Source: Robiginitomaculum sp.
Lineage (GTDB): Bacteria > Pseudomonadota > Alphaproteobacteria > Caulobacterales > Maricaulaceae
Reading direction: 5' to 3'
DNA: 52,759 nucleotides
Assembly: GCA_016765135.1 (NCBI GenBank)
Contig: JAESQN010000009.1
Coordinates: 1 to 52,759 of the forward strand
Made by a program: the position numbers and the translations under genes. Below, one piece after another: positions 8,340 to 17,959 of this stretch. Positions within the stretch are counted from its first letter, which is position 1. The number at the start of each line of letters is the position of its first letter. The notes below the pieces were generated by a model. The model made no database searches, was not told the DNA's origin, and saw nothing but the letters and a program-made list of their open reading frames with translations.

Positions 8340-9200
8340 CTAAGGCGTATAAACCGTATAGGTCACCGTGGCACCCAATGCGCCTGCGCCCATTGAGAGG
8401 TCGTAATTATTAACCGCTGCGCCTGCGCCAACCAGGCGGTAGCGGGATTGGAAGCTGACGGCGTGCTCCAGCAATGTGCCCCGAGAGAGGGCCGTGCGTC
8501 TGCCGCCGTCAAAAACTTTAGTCGGACCTGCACTCATCAGGCTGAGACGGTTTACGGATGTGATGATGCCCGACCCGCCAACTGACGGATCCTGGGCATT
8601 GGTGCCGTGGCGCCCTCCTATGGACACCCGCAGCCTTAACCGGTAGCGGATATTGCTATAGTCAAGAGTGCTAAAATCACCAGTGTTCACCAGATCGCTG
8701 GCCTGGGCATAAATATCAAATGCCGCATTGCTGGCCACAAGAAATTGCGAGGCCCGGTTGCCTGTGACCAGATCAATATCGGTGGTATTGTCGAGACCAA
8801 ATTCGGAATATATATCATTGGCGTCCAATGTCTGGTGCGGCCCGACCGAGGTAAATACGCCGCCAGATGTTGGATCGATGATATCATATTCATAGCCGCT
8901 ATCCGTGCCGTTGGAGACGGCATTATACTGGCCAGTGTTAAAATTGGTGGTCACACCGTCTGCACCAATAATATCATTGGCTGCAGTACCCGAAGCACTG
9001 GTCAAAAGGTTAAAATCAACCGCATATAGGGCCGCGCCGCCGTTCTCGGAATAATCATCCCCGCCCATAACAATAACAACGGCAGACGCCCGGAAAAATG
9101 GCCGGTCAAGTGTCCCGGCAGAGGCTATTGCGCTCAAAAATGAACCTAAGCAAAGGCCAGCCCCTATGACTTTACATAATTGGTTTTTTATTATTTTCAT
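8340..9200 (-). CDS. Secreted protein of unknown function
   Basis: A protein of about 286 aa with a clear Sec signal peptide (KNQLCKVIGAGLCLGSFLSAIASA, cleavage after ASA near residue 28). The mature part is rich in Gly, Asp, Asn, Thr and Tyr, with short beta-strand-like stretches and almost no Cys, as in surface or periplasmic beta-rich proteins. I do not recognise a family. I prefer the ATG at 9200 to the in-frame TTG at 9212 because GGGA and the hydrophobic leader fit it. It is convergent with the J-like gene (24 bases apart). Nothing nearby explains its role. Confidence 0.7.
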   Translation of the reverse strand: MKIIKNQLCKVIGAGLCLGSFLSAIASAGTLDRPFFRASAVVIVMGGDDYSENGGAALYAVDFNLLTSASGTAANDIIGADGVTTNFNTGQYNAVSNGTDSGYEYDIIDPTSGGVFTSVGPHQTLDANDIYSEFGLDNTTDIDLVTGNRASQFLVASNAAFDIYAQASDLVNTGDFSTLDYSNIRYRLRLRVSIGGRHGTNAQDPSVGGSGIITSVNRLSLMSAGPTKVFDGGRRTALSRGTLLEHAVSFQSRYRLVGAGAAVNNYDLSMGAGALGATVTYTVYTP

Positions 9201-9334
9201 CGCCAATCCCAAACCCCTGAGAACAAGTTAGCAAAATATATTGAAAAAATGCACTAGAGATATGGTATAGTTTTGGTTAAGAAAAATACGGTGTATTGAA
9301 GAAGATAAATGTGTCAGCAGACGACCGCCCACAT

Positions 9335-9349
9335 GTTCCCTTTATGTTG
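9335..9349 (+). promoter_or_regulatory. Possible SOS box in front of uvrB
   Basis: GTTC, seven bases, then GTTG: one mismatch from the alphaproteobacterial LexA site GTTC-N7-GTTC. It lies 32 bases upstream of the preferred uvrB start (9381), where an operator would be expected. Weak on its own; it gains weight because lexA in this window carries a perfect site. Confidence 0.4.
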
Positions 9350-9380
9350 CAATCCCGCCAAAACTCCCTATCTTAGCCCC

Positions 9381-11537
9381 ATGACCAAACCATCTGAAAT
9401 GCGTGAGGCGCCTGCTGCTTTTGCGGCGCTCCAGGAAAAGTGGGTGCCGCACCGGCCTTCTCGGCCTGAGAAGATGGACGGGGGGCGGGCGTTTCGGTTG
9501 GTGTCGCCGTTTTCGCCCAAGGGAGATCAGCCGCAAGCGATTGCTGAGCTTTGCGCCGGGCTGGAGGCAGGCGAGCGCGAGCAGGTTTTGCTCGGCGTTA
9601 CCGGGTCGGGCAAGACATATACTATGGCCAAGGTGATTGAGCAGACCCAGCGCCCGGCTTTGATTATGGCTCATAACAAGACCTTGGCGGCGCAGCTCTA
9701 CGGCGAGTTTAAATCCTTCTTTCCTGACAATGCGGTCGAGTATTTTGTTTCCTATTATGACTATTACCAGCCCGAAGCCTATGTGCCGCGCACCGATACG
9801 TTCATCGAGAAAGACAGCCAAATTAACGAGCAAATCGACCGGATGCGCCACGCCGCCACCCGGGCTTTGCTGGAGCGGGACGACGTGATTATTGTGGCTT
9901 CGGTGTCGTGTATTTACGGTATTGGCTCGGTGGAAACCTATACGGAAATGACCACGGATGTGCGGGTAGGGGACGGCCTCGATCCGCGCCGCCTTATAGC
10001 TGACATGGTGGCCATGCAATACACCCGCAACGACATTGCTTTTGCGCGGGGCACATTTCGGGTGCGCGGGGATACGATTGAAATCTTCCCGGCCCATTTT
10101 GATGACCAAGCCTGGCGCATAGATTTTTTCGGCGACGAGGTCGATAGTATCACCGAATTTGATCCGCTAACTGGCAAAACGGTTGGCAAGTTGGAGCATG
10201 TGCGTATCTATGCCAACTCCCATTATGTCACCCCGCGTCCGACCATGCAGAGCGCCTCTAAACATATCAAAGTCGAACTTGCGCACCGTCTGAAACAGTT
10301 TGAAGCCGAGGGTAAATTGCTGGAGGCGCAACGTCTGTCCGAGCGCACTCAATTTGATTTGGAAATGATAGCCGCCGCTGGGCATTGCACGGGTATCGAG
10401 AATTATTCGCGTTATTTGACGGGCCGTAATCCGGGTGAGCCGCCGCCGACATTGTTTGAATATCTGCCGGATAATTGCTTGCTGTTTATGGACGAGAGCC
10501 ATGTCAGCGTGTCGCAAATCGGCGGCATGTCCAAGGGTGATATGAGCCGCAAATCTACCCTGGCGGAATTTGGCTTTCGCCTGCCGTCTTGTATTGATAA
10601 CCGCCCCTTGCGCCACGAAGAATGGAACGCCATGCGCCCGCAATCTGTGTTCGTCTCGGCCACGCCGGGAACATGGGAGATGGAGCAAACCGGCGGCGTG
10701 TTTGTGGAGCAAGTCATCCGCCCCACAGGCCTGGTTGACCCGCCGGTTGAGGTGCGGCCAGTTGCCAAGGACGGGGCTTCGCAAGTGGACGACGTTATCG
10801 ACGAAGTACGCAAAACCACCGCGAAAGGCTTTCGCTCTCTGGTGACCACACTGACTAAAAAAATGTCCGAAGACCTGACCGAATACATGCACGACCAGGG
10901 CATCAAGGTGCGCTATATGCACTCGGACATCGACACGCTGGAACGCATAGATATTATCCGCGATTTGCGGCTGGGTGTGTTTGATGTGCTGATCGGGATT
11001 AACTTGCTGAGGGAAGGTCTCGACATTCCCGAATGCGCCTTCGTCGGCATATTGGACGCGGACAAAGAGGGGTTTTTGCGCAGCGAAACTTCCATGATCC
11101 AGACCATAGGCCGCGCCGCCCGTAACGCCGAAGCCAAGGTCATTCTCTACGCCGATAAAGTCACCGGCTCCATGCAACGCGCCATGGACGAGACAGATAG
11201 ACGCCGCAAAATTCAGGAAGCTCATAACCTGAAACACAACATAACCCCAACATCCGTCTCCCACGCCGTAGCCGATGTAGTAGGCGACACAAAGGCCGCC
11301 GACCAAATCAAAGACGAAGCCGCCAGATACACCCCAAGCGGTCAGCTAAAGAAAATCTACGAGGTCGCAGAACCCGGCGCAGAGTTTACCTATGACGGCG
11401 AAACCCCGGTAGGTGCAAACCTAACCGCAATCCTGGCCGAACTGGAAAAACAAATGTTCACAGCGGCGGAGAATTTGGAGTTCGAGGAAGCTGCGCGGTT
11501 AAGGGACGAGATGAATAGGTTGCGGGGAGAGGGGTAA
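9381..11537 (+). CDS. uvrB: Excinuclease ABC subunit B
   Basis: The damage-verifying helicase-like subunit of nucleotide excision repair, about 718 aa. It has Walker A GVTGSGKT (about residues 72-79), the beta-hairpin region [14 protein letters not shown], a DESH Walker B, helicase motifs ([40 protein letters not shown]) and a C-terminal UVR motif ([17 protein letters not shown]) that binds UvrC. An in-frame ATG at 9309 would add 24 residues. I prefer 9381 because the SOS-like site at 9335 would otherwise be inside the gene, but no strong RBS decides it. uvrA is 30 kb downstream on the same strand. Confidence 0.95.
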   Translation: MTKPSEMREAPAAFAALQEKWVPHRPSRPEKMDGGRAFRLVSPFSPKGDQPQAIAELCAGLEAGEREQVLLGVTGSGKTYTMAKVIEQTQRPALIMAHNKTLAAQLYGEFKSFFPDNAVEYFVSYYDYYQPEAYVPRTDTFIEKDSQINEQIDRMRHAATRALLERDDVIIVASVSCIYGIGSVETYTEMTTDVRVGDGLDPRRLIADMVAMQYTRNDIAFARGTFRVRGDTIEIFPAHFDDQAWRIDFFGDEVDSITEFDPLTGKTVGKLEHVRIYANSHYVTPRPTMQSASKHIKVELAHRLKQFEAEGKLLEAQRLSERTQFDLEMIAAAGHCTGIENYSRYLTGRNPGEPPPTLFEYLPDNCLLFMDESHVSVSQIGGMSKGDMSRKSTLAEFGFRLPSCIDNRPLRHEEWNAMRPQSVFVSATPGTWEMEQTGGVFVEQVIRPTGLVDPPVEVRPVAKDGASQVDDVIDEVRKTTAKGFRSLVTTLTKKMSEDLTEYMHDQGIKVRYMHSDIDTLERIDIIRDLRLGVFDVLIGINLLREGLDIPECAFVGILDADKEGFLRSETSMIQTIGRAARNAEAKVILYADKVTGSMQRAMDETDRRRKIQEAHNLKHNITPTSVSHAVADVVGDTKAADQIKDEAARYTPSGQLKKIYEVAEPGAEFTYDGETPVGANLTAILAELEKQMFTAAENLEFEEAARLRDEMNRLRGEG

Positions 11538-11724
11538 ACGTAAAACACCCAAAACTCGTTCATACCCAACTTGATTGGGTATCCAGCGAATAAAGAGCGC
11601 GCAAAGCTCGCACATTAAATTTAACTGGGTTCCGTGCCTTTTGTATAAGATATGGGCACGGAATTAAGGGAAAGCCTGCGAGCATACCCAAGTGCAGAGC
11701 GCCTTTGGGTGCGAAATCCTACAG
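11538..11724. other. Intergenic region with two inverted repeats
   Basis: This gap between the convergent uvrB and DUF4282 genes has a short inverted repeat around atacccaacttgattgggtat (near 11562-11582) that resembles dispersed palindromes seen in many proteobacteria. It also has a second one with 9-base arms, ttccgtgcc at 11630-11638 and ggcacggaa at 11655-11663. Neither has a T-run directly behind it. They may act as bidirectional terminators. No coding sequence is visible. Confidence 0.45.
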
Positions 11725-12318
11725 TTACTTCTTCGGCGGGGTTTTTCTTGGGGTTGGTTTTTTTGCGGTGGTTTTGCGTGTTGTTGGCTTTTTAGCCGCA
11801 GGTTTTTTGGCCGCTGTTTTCTTCACCGCAGGTTTTCGTGCCACTGGTTTTTTCCGCTTTGGCGGGGTTACGTCTTCGTAGTCTGGGTAATCTTCGTCGT
11901 CGTCTTTGCTGCGTTCGGCCAGTTTGGTTTTTGTTTTTTCATAGGCGGATTTGGTGGCTGAGCTTGCGGATTTAGCCGCTTTTGTGGCAGCTTCGCGGGT
12001 CGTTTCGAACACGTCTATATCGGCGGTGTCGGACTTGCCGCCGTCCGGCGAGAGATTGTTATTGATATGAAAAATGGCGATCATCAATTCGCTGACCAGG
12101 CGCAGGGTGACAAACAGGAACAGGATTTTAAAAAATGCGGCCAGGAACAAGCCTAGCCCGCCGATAAAAAAGCCATTACCGAAGGCGGCGAATGCGCTAC
12201 CCAATGTGGATAAAAAACTGACCACGACCACGACTAGCCCAAGGAAGAAAAATGCCGCAACCAGACGGTCTTTCATCAGTTTTTTGAAAGAAAAAAACTG
12301 TTTGAACAAATCGAGCAT
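11725..12318 (-). CDS. DUF4282 membrane protein with lysine/proline-rich histone-like tail
   Basis: A 197-aa protein. Residues 1-100 match the DUF4282 pattern: a short amphipathic start (FKQFFSFKKLMKDRLV), two transmembrane segments (about 20-42 and 50-78) and the closing motif RLVSELMIAIFHINNNL. The function of DUF4282 is unknown. After an acidic linker (DDDEDYPDYEDV) comes a tail of about 45 residues made of KKPAAKKP/TTRKTTAKKP-type units, like bacterial histone-H1-like or AlgP-type tails. Such tails bind DNA or other polyanions; here it would be membrane-tethered, probably on the cytoplasmic side. It could equally be a low-complexity extension without DNA binding. Confidence 0.75.
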   Translation of the reverse strand: MLDLFKQFFSFKKLMKDRLVAAFFFLGLVVVVVSFLSTLGSAFAAFGNGFFIGGLGLFLAAFFKILFLFVTLRLVSELMIAIFHINNNLSPDGGKSDTADIDVFETTREAATKAAKSASSATKSAYEKTKTKLAERSKDDDEDYPDYEDVTPPKRKKPVARKPAVKKTAAKKPAAKKPTTRKTTAKKPTPRKTPPKK

Positions 12319-12405
12319 TTTGGCCTCCTAAAATATATCTAGGATTAACATAGGCAAGTTACACAAAACCGCAAGGTCTATAAATTTGATTTTACTGAAT
12401 GTTTT

Positions 12406-13878
12406 TTACTGAACACCTGGCATGGAATTTCCAGTTGTGGTCGCGTCTGTAACAGTATTCGCATTTTCAACAACTAGCAGGGCTTCAACTGTCAGCGCTG
12501 ACCCGGCACTTGATTTTAGCGCAAGGATTTCTTTTGCCCGTGTTTTAAAAGCTGGCAGTTCGGATTTTTTGAGGGGCTTGCCGGACCGGGTCGAAAGGGT
12601 CATTGGATTAATCTTTCTGCCCCTTTTATGTACTTCATAATGCAGGTGCGGGCCGGTGGAGCGACCCGTTGTCCCGACATAACCGATGGTTTGCCCCTGG
12701 ATAACACGGCGTCCTTTTCTGGCCCCACGGGCAAATTTTGACATATGGGCATAGGCGGTGACATATCCGTCCGAATGGCGAATGCTGACATAATTACCAA
12801 AGCTACCAAAACGGTTGGCGCGGAGTATCGTGCCCGTACCGGCCGCCATAATCGGCGTGCCTCTAGGGGCGGCAAAATCCACACCCGTATGGTTTTTGCG
12901 GTAGCCTAAAATAGGATGTTTGCGACTGCCAAAACGCGAGGACAGGCGTGCGCCGTTCACCGGGGTACGCATGAGCATTCTCTTGGCGCCGTTGCCTTTT
13001 TTATCGTAATAACCTTCGCGGCCATTTGATTTTTCAAACAGGAAATATTCTGATGTTTTTCCGCGTGGTGAGAAACTGGTAAACACCAAATCCCCGGCCT
13101 TGACGGTATTGCCCTTATGATCGCGGTAAAGCTCGAACATCATTTCAAACTTGTCGCCTTTGCGGATGTCGCGCTGGAAGTCGACACTGTGGGCATAGAT
13201 TTGCGCAAATTGGGCTATCACCTTGTCCGGCGCCCCCAAAGCTTGGGCGTCCAGATACAGGCTGTTGTCAATACCGGCTTCGACCTTGACCAGAGTCTTC
13301 TCAAACTCTGCCGCGATTTTTTTAGAGGTAAAGTTTCCGTCCAAACCGCGCTCTACAAATACGGTGTTCTCGGCATTGGGTTTAAGGGACAGGCCGTTGA
13401 AATTCTTGCGTTCCCCCGTAGAGAAATACAAATTGATTTTTTGACCCACTCGCAAATTGCGCGGATCATAGGCTTTGGAAAACGCCTCTGTGGCCGCATA
13501 GGCCGTGCCGGGCTCCACCCCGTTCTTTTGCAAGAGCGGCCCCAAAGATTGTCCGGATTTCAGCGTCAAAGCCAGGGTGGAGTTTTGCGTAAGTATTTGG
13601 TCGTTTAAGGCGCGAAAATCATAAAGTTCGGCCACAGCTACCGTTGGTGTAGCCGATACAATATCTACGACCGGTATTTCTGAAGCGGCATCATTGTTAC
13701 CGGCAGACAAACCCAGTGTGACCACACTGACCAAAACAAGACCTGCGCCCAGGGCTATAGGTTTCGCATTTTTTGGGGCTTTGGCGCGGGTGTTTTTGAG
13801 CAAGGTTTTGGCGTCATTGCGCACTGCCGTTTGCATCCAGTGTAGTTTTTTTAGTATTTTTTGTGTCCAAGAACTCAT
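12406..13878 (-). CDS. M23 family metallopeptidase (murein endopeptidase-like)
   Basis: A 490-aa envelope protein. An N-terminal transmembrane anchor (about 42-62) follows a basic cytoplasmic head. Next is an OapA/LysM-like region (LKSGQSLGPLLQKNGVEP ... LRVGQKINLYF), then a peptidase M23 domain at about 315-430. The zinc ligands are in HTGVD and HLHYEVH, with GxRxHPILG and GNYVSIRH also typical. M23 enzymes cut peptidoglycan cross-links, or act as inactive activators of amidases; the conserved ligands suggest an active enzyme acting in the periplasm. It stands alone, divergent from the ydbH-like gene with 192 bases between. Confidence 0.92.
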   Translation of the reverse strand: MSSWTQKILKKLHWMQTAVRNDAKTLLKNTRAKAPKNAKPIALGAGLVLVSVVTLGLSAGNNDAASEIPVVDIVSATPTVAVAELYDFRALNDQILTQNSTLALTLKSGQSLGPLLQKNGVEPGTAYAATEAFSKAYDPRNLRVGQKINLYFSTGERKNFNGLSLKPNAENTVFVERGLDGNFTSKKIAAEFEKTLVKVEAGIDNSLYLDAQALGAPDKVIAQFAQIYAHSVDFQRDIRKGDKFEMMFELYRDHKGNTVKAGDLVFTSFSPRGKTSEYFLFEKSNGREGYYDKKGNGAKRMLMRTPVNGARLSSRFGSRKHPILGYRKNHTGVDFAAPRGTPIMAAGTGTILRANRFGSFGNYVSIRHSDGYVTAYAHMSKFARGARKGRRVIQGQTIGYVGTTGRSTGPHLHYEVHKRGRKINPMTLSTRSGKPLKKSELPAFKTRAKEILALKSSAGSALTVEALLVVENANTVTDATTTGNSMPGVQ

Positions 13879-14070
13879 ATTTTCGTTTTCCCCGCCCCGT
13901 TAGTAAAGTCACCATATATGCGTCCATATATGGGCTCATATGCTTTCACGGTTGGTATTGCCATAATTATACCTTATGATTGGTTAACGTGCGTCCCTGC
14001 TCGTGAATTTTCGCCTACCGTGTTCCAATGATTTGGGTTTCCAGTAACTTGGGTTTATAGAATAGTACTT

Positions 14071-17000
14071 ATGAATGCGCAAACAAAGAAAACAGACACA
14101 GCCAAATTGTCACAATCTGGCAAGGTGCCTGAAAAGATGGATGGAAAGGTGAGCACCACAAAGCGGCGATGTGGGCGGCGGATATTGGTGTGGACAATCT
14201 TATTGTTGCTCATAGCCATAGTGACAAGCGTGGTGCTGGCTTGGTTGTTTCGATTTGCATTGATGGAAAACCGGATCCGCGCCGCACTGGCCAAGGACGG
14301 TTTTGACGTGGCGTTGGAATTTGAAAAATTGTCACTGAACCAAGCCGCCGTTGAGAATATTACGGTAAAAAAAGATGGAGTGGAATTTTTCGCGGCCAAG
14401 CGGTTGGTTGTCGATTATGATCTTGGCAAGCAAGGCCCGGACAGATTACAGCGGTTGGTTTTGCAAGAGCCTGTTGCCAGGATCAGCTTCAACATAGACG
14501 GTAGGGTTGTAAGTCCGTGGTTCGGGGGTGGCTCCGAACCGGGCGAGCCGCTCGCATTGCCGCCAGGCGGTATCTTGATTGAAGATGCCCGGCTCGATTG
14601 GACATTGATGTTGACTGAAGATGTGATCTTGGGTTCCGGGACAACTGAAATCACGACCGACATACAAAGCGCCACCCAGTGGCAGGCGCAAATCTTCAAT
14701 GCCCGAGCGGATATAGCCACGGATATCGCCCGCGCCCAGATCGAGCACGATATAGCGGTAAGCACCAAAGACGGTCAGGTATTTGAAATAACCGGAACGG
14801 CCAAAGCCGCTGATATGCGCATAGTTTTGTCACCGGATAATGAGTTTTCGGCGCAATCTTTGGCTGGGGATTTCAAGATAAATTTTGTGCGCGGGACGGA
14901 TGTACAAAAGCCGGTAATAACTGGCTTGGTGAACCTGACAGCAAACCAGTTGGAGACACGGGATTACCAACTCGGCGACGCGGATATTCAAATAGACATC
15001 GACAAAGCCACCCAAGACATAAATGGCAGACCGTTAGTGTCCGCAGATTGGACAATTGCGGCACAAGAGGTCGCGCTCAAGGATCAAGGCAGGCGCACGC
15101 AATTGGCTGACCGGTTAACGGCCCATAGCTTGTTGGCGAACACGCCTGTTGCCAAGGAATTTACCCGCATTTTGATGGGTAAAGCCGAGCGGCTATTGAG
15201 CGATGCTGACCTGGAGGGTAGGGGGCATTTACGTATGTTTTCGGGTGGTTATGAGGTGAATTTGCACCAGCCATTATTGGCGAAAACTTCTGGGCAAACG
15301 CTAGTGTTTACACCGCGTCCGGAGGAGGATTTTACCGCATATAACCGCGTAGCGCAAACACTGGATTTGCGTGCGGATGTTAATTGGAGTGGTGTGCAAG
15401 CCCTCGAAATGGAGGGGTTATCCTTGAGTGCCAAAAGCGCGAATGGGCTGCGTTTGGACGGTGTAAACCAAATAAAAACCTCGCTACATAGCCTGCACAA
15501 TTGGCATAATGACGGGCAAGAAATCCGCCTGGCCCCGTTTGATCTGGATTTTGCTTACACCAATAACGGCGATAAAATCGGGCGGGTGGATGTGCGCGGC
15601 GGGCTTGATTATGACGGGCCAGTGCCGGGGGGATTTGTACGCGGGTTAAAGGCGGACGGGGATATAGTAGTGCGCCTAAATCAAGGTGATTTCACCCTTG
15701 GTTTTACACCCTCGGCCCCGATATCTTTGACAGAGTTTTCCAACCCGTCTGGCTGGACTGCGAAGGGTTTGCATTTCAACTTGCAGCCCCAACAAAATTT
15801 GTTGCAAAAAACCGGCAATAGCCGCTTCATGCAGCTGGTGCTTGAAAATGTGCGCTCCGGGCTTGTTGGCCCGCAGCGTAAGCGGCATTTGGACACAAAA
15901 TTAGGCCGTCTTGATGTGGCCGTGGATTTGTCACAATCCCCCCAGCATTGGCGCATGAAGATCAAAGATACGGATATTAAATCCGAAACCTTCCCCGTGC
16001 CCGGCACCCATATTACATCGTCAGACGGCACACTTGATGTGTATATGGACACGAATATGGAAGTTGGCGGACAGATAACATTCAAGGCTTTTAGTCCCGT
16101 CACACACGTTAAAACCGATAATGTCACCGCAGAAAACATGCGCCTGGAGCTTTCGGGTAGCCCAGATAATATCACCGCCAAATACGAAATTGGTCGGGCC
16201 ATCATGGTCGGGGATGCTCTGCCGACCTTACCTGTGAACGGCACTGCAAGACTTATGAGCGGCGTGCTTACCGGTCAAGCTATCACCAATCTACCAGGTA
16301 CAACGGACACGCCTATCAACATAGGTTTTCGCTCAAAGGACGGTCGTGGTACGGCCAAAATCAAGATCCCGAATATCAGCTTTGCACCGAACGGTTTGCA
16401 GCCTCAACATCTGGTGCCAGTACTGCGCGGCAAATTGGCTGATGTGAGCGGCGATGTTTCTGCCGCTTTTGATTTTGAGTTTGGCGGCGGACTGCCCGTG
16501 CGCTCAAGTGGTAGTGCCGAGCTAAAGGGGTTGAATATCGGCACACTGGTTGGGCCAGTGAGCGGCATTGATGCGCACATAACATTGGCGTCCGTATTTC
16601 CCCTGCAAACTGACGGCGTTCAGAGCGCGAAAATTAGTGGATTTGATCCCGGTTTCCCGCTCAAGGATGGGCTGGTCAAGTTTGAAATCAACCCTGACGG
16701 TATTAGATTACACCAGGCTGAATGGCCCGTCGCAAACATCTCAATTGATAATATTGCCGCACCGTCGGGCAAAATATCTCTGGCACCAACGGACTGGCGA
16801 TTTGGGGGTTTTGAAAACCGAGTTGTCGTGCAGGTTCAGAACATTGGACTGGCCACAATTTTGGCTGGCGTGGGTAAGGATAAACTAAGTGCTACCGGAC
16901 AAGTTTCCGGCACGCTACCTGCGCGTATTAACGGCGTCAATGTGGTGATAGACGGCGGGGTGCTTGGTGTTAAAGACGGCGGCGTCATCCGGTACACAAG

Positions 17001-17295
17001 CGCGGGAACCGAAGCAGCAGGGGCGCAAAACGAGAATGCGGGTTATGCTTTTAAGGCCTTGCGCAATTTCCGCTATAGGCAATTGGAAGCCCGCATGGAC
17101 GGGCCGCTTGACGGCGCTATGGCGCTTAGGCTCGTGTTTGACGGCAATAACCCTGAGGTGTTATCGGGACAACCGTTTTTGTTTGACACAACTATCACCG
17201 GTGATTTGGCTAATATTGCCCGCAATATGGCGGGTGCTTTTTCTACCCAGGAAAATTTATCCCGGATTTTGGAAATACGTGACGGGGAAAAATGA
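14071..17295 (+). CDS. ydbH: YdbH-family AsmA-like intermembrane lipid transport protein
   Basis: A 1074-aa protein with a cytoplasmic head of about 35 residues, one transmembrane helix (about 40-65: VWTILLLLIAIVTSVVLAWLF) and a very long beta-rich periplasmic part ending in the YdbH-type C-terminal region (NVVIDGGVLGVKDGGVIRY, near 16935-17000). In E. coli, YdbH is one of three AsmA-like proteins (with TamB and YhdP) that move phospholipids to the outer membrane, working with the lipoprotein YnbE and with YdbL. The next two genes encode exactly those partners, which makes the call strong. Start: ATG at 14071; no strong RBS is visible. Confidence 0.9.
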   Translation: MNAQTKKTDTAKLSQSGKVPEKMDGKVSTTKRRCGRRILVWTILLLLIAIVTSVVLAWLFRFALMENRIRAALAKDGFDVALEFEKLSLNQAAVENITVKKDGVEFFAAKRLVVDYDLGKQGPDRLQRLVLQEPVARISFNIDGRVVSPWFGGGSEPGEPLALPPGGILIEDARLDWTLMLTEDVILGSGTTEITTDIQSATQWQAQIFNARADIATDIARAQIEHDIAVSTKDGQVFEITGTAKAADMRIVLSPDNEFSAQSLAGDFKINFVRGTDVQKPVITGLVNLTANQLETRDYQLGDADIQIDIDKATQDINGRPLVSADWTIAAQEVALKDQGRRTQLADRLTAHSLLANTPVAKEFTRILMGKAERLLSDADLEGRGHLRMFSGGYEVNLHQPLLAKTSGQTLVFTPRPEEDFTAYNRVAQTLDLRADVNWSGVQALEMEGLSLSAKSANGLRLDGVNQIKTSLHSLHNWHNDGQEIRLAPFDLDFAYTNNGDKIGRVDVRGGLDYDGPVPGGFVRGLKADGDIVVRLNQGDFTLGFTPSAPISLTEFSNPSGWTAKGLHFNLQPQQNLLQKTGNSRFMQLVLENVRSGLVGPQRKRHLDTKLGRLDVAVDLSQSPQHWRMKIKDTDIKSETFPVPGTHITSSDGTLDVYMDTNMEVGGQITFKAFSPVTHVKTDNVTAENMRLELSGSPDNITAKYEIGRAIMVGDALPTLPVNGTARLMSGVLTGQAITNLPGTTDTPINIGFRSKDGRGTAKIKIPNISFAPNGLQPQHLVPVLRGKLADVSGDVSAAFDFEFGGGLPVRSSGSAELKGLNIGTLVGPVSGIDAHITLASVFPLQTDGVQSAKISGFDPGFPLKDGLVKFEINPDGIRLHQAEWPVANISIDNIAAPSGKISLAPTDWRFGGFENRVVVQVQNIGLATILAGVGKDKLSATGQVSGTLPARINGVNVVIDGGVLGVKDGGVIRYTSAGTEAAGAQNENAGYAFKALRNFRYRQLEARMDGPLDGAMALRLVFDGNNPEVLSGQPFLFDTTITGDLANIARNMAGAFSTQENLSRILEIRDGEK

Positions 17296-17353
17296 GCATT
17301 GCATAAACCGATTGTTAATGGCAAGTTCAGATTGAGAGTTATAGGGTGTGCTT

Positions 17354-17557
17354 ATGAATATGATTTTAAAATATGCAGTGGTCGCGAGTTTAGCTCCGAT
17401 GGTCTTGTTTGCCGCAGGGTGTAAAACTACAGTCAGAATTGAGCCGTCCGACAAACCGATCATCATCAATCTAAACGTCAATATTCAACAAGAAATCCGC
17501 GTGCGTCTTGATAAAGACATCGAGGACTTGTTGGCAGATAACCCGGATGTGTTTTAG
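17354..17557 (+). CDS. ynbE: YnbE-family lipoprotein
   Basis: A 67-aa lipoprotein. The signal peptide MNMILKYAVVASLAPMVLFA is followed by the lipobox AAGC (Cys23), and then the YnbE-type sequence KPIIINLNVNIQQEIRVRLD. In E. coli, YnbE is the outer-membrane partner that contacts the C-terminus of YdbH. I chose the ATG at 17354 over the GTG at 17348 because AGGGTG sits upstream at normal spacing. It lies between ydbH and ydbL in one operon. Confidence 0.88.
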   Translation: MNMILKYAVVASLAPMVLFAAGCKTTVRIEPSDKPIIINLNVNIQQEIRVRLDKDIEDLLADNPDVF

Positions 17558-17566
17558 GAGGCTATG

Positions 17567-17953
17567 ATGAAATTTATGCAAAAAACTTTGAGCGCCATTT
17601 TCGTGGCTGGTCTGGTATTTGCGGGTGTTGTGGTAACACCTGCCTTGACACCAAGCACTCAAGCACAAACTATCAGTGCGAAAGCACGGGTTGATCAAGC
17701 CAAAGCCCAAGGCTTGGTCGGTGAACAATTGGATGGTTATATCGGATTTGTAACATCGGATGTCAGCGCAGACATACGCGCCGCCGTTAACGAGATTAAC
17801 ATCAAGCGCAAGTCTATTTACACCCAGACCGCCAGAGCAAAAAAAGTGTCTGTCTCGACAATTGCCGGACTAACAGGTGAAAAATTGACAGCAAAGGCCA
17901 AGACTGGCGAAAAAGTCAAGCTTGGCGATGGTGTTTGGCGCGTGGTTGGCTAA
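17567..17953 (+). CDS. ydbL: YdbL-family periplasmic protein (DUF1318)
   Basis: A 128-aa protein with a signal peptide (KTLSAIFVAGLVFAGVVVTPAL, cleavage near STQAQ) and a DUF1318 domain: KARVDQAKAQGLVGEQLDGYIGFV, later VNEINIKRKSIYTQTA. In E. coli, YdbL limits or chaperones YdbH-YnbE assembly. The second of two adjacent ATGs (17567) is taken because AGGAGG ends five bases before it; the first (17564) would leave only two bases. Confidence 0.9.
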   Translation: MKFMQKTLSAIFVAGLVFAGVVVTPALTPSTQAQTISAKARVDQAKAQGLVGEQLDGYIGFVTSDVSADIRAAVNEINIKRKSIYTQTARAKKVSVSTIAGLTGEKLTAKAKTGEKVKLGDGVWRVVG

Positions 17954-17959
17954 GGCTCT

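Noticed and set aside
10167-11306. Long minus-strand ORF opposite uvrB (379 codons)
   Set aside because: Entirely antisense to conserved uvrB motifs; His/Gly/Val-rich composition typical of shadow frames.
13900-13945. Repeated ccatatatg motifs between the M23 and ydbH genes
   Set aside because: Only two exact 9-base copies and a partial third; not enough to call a regulatory array.
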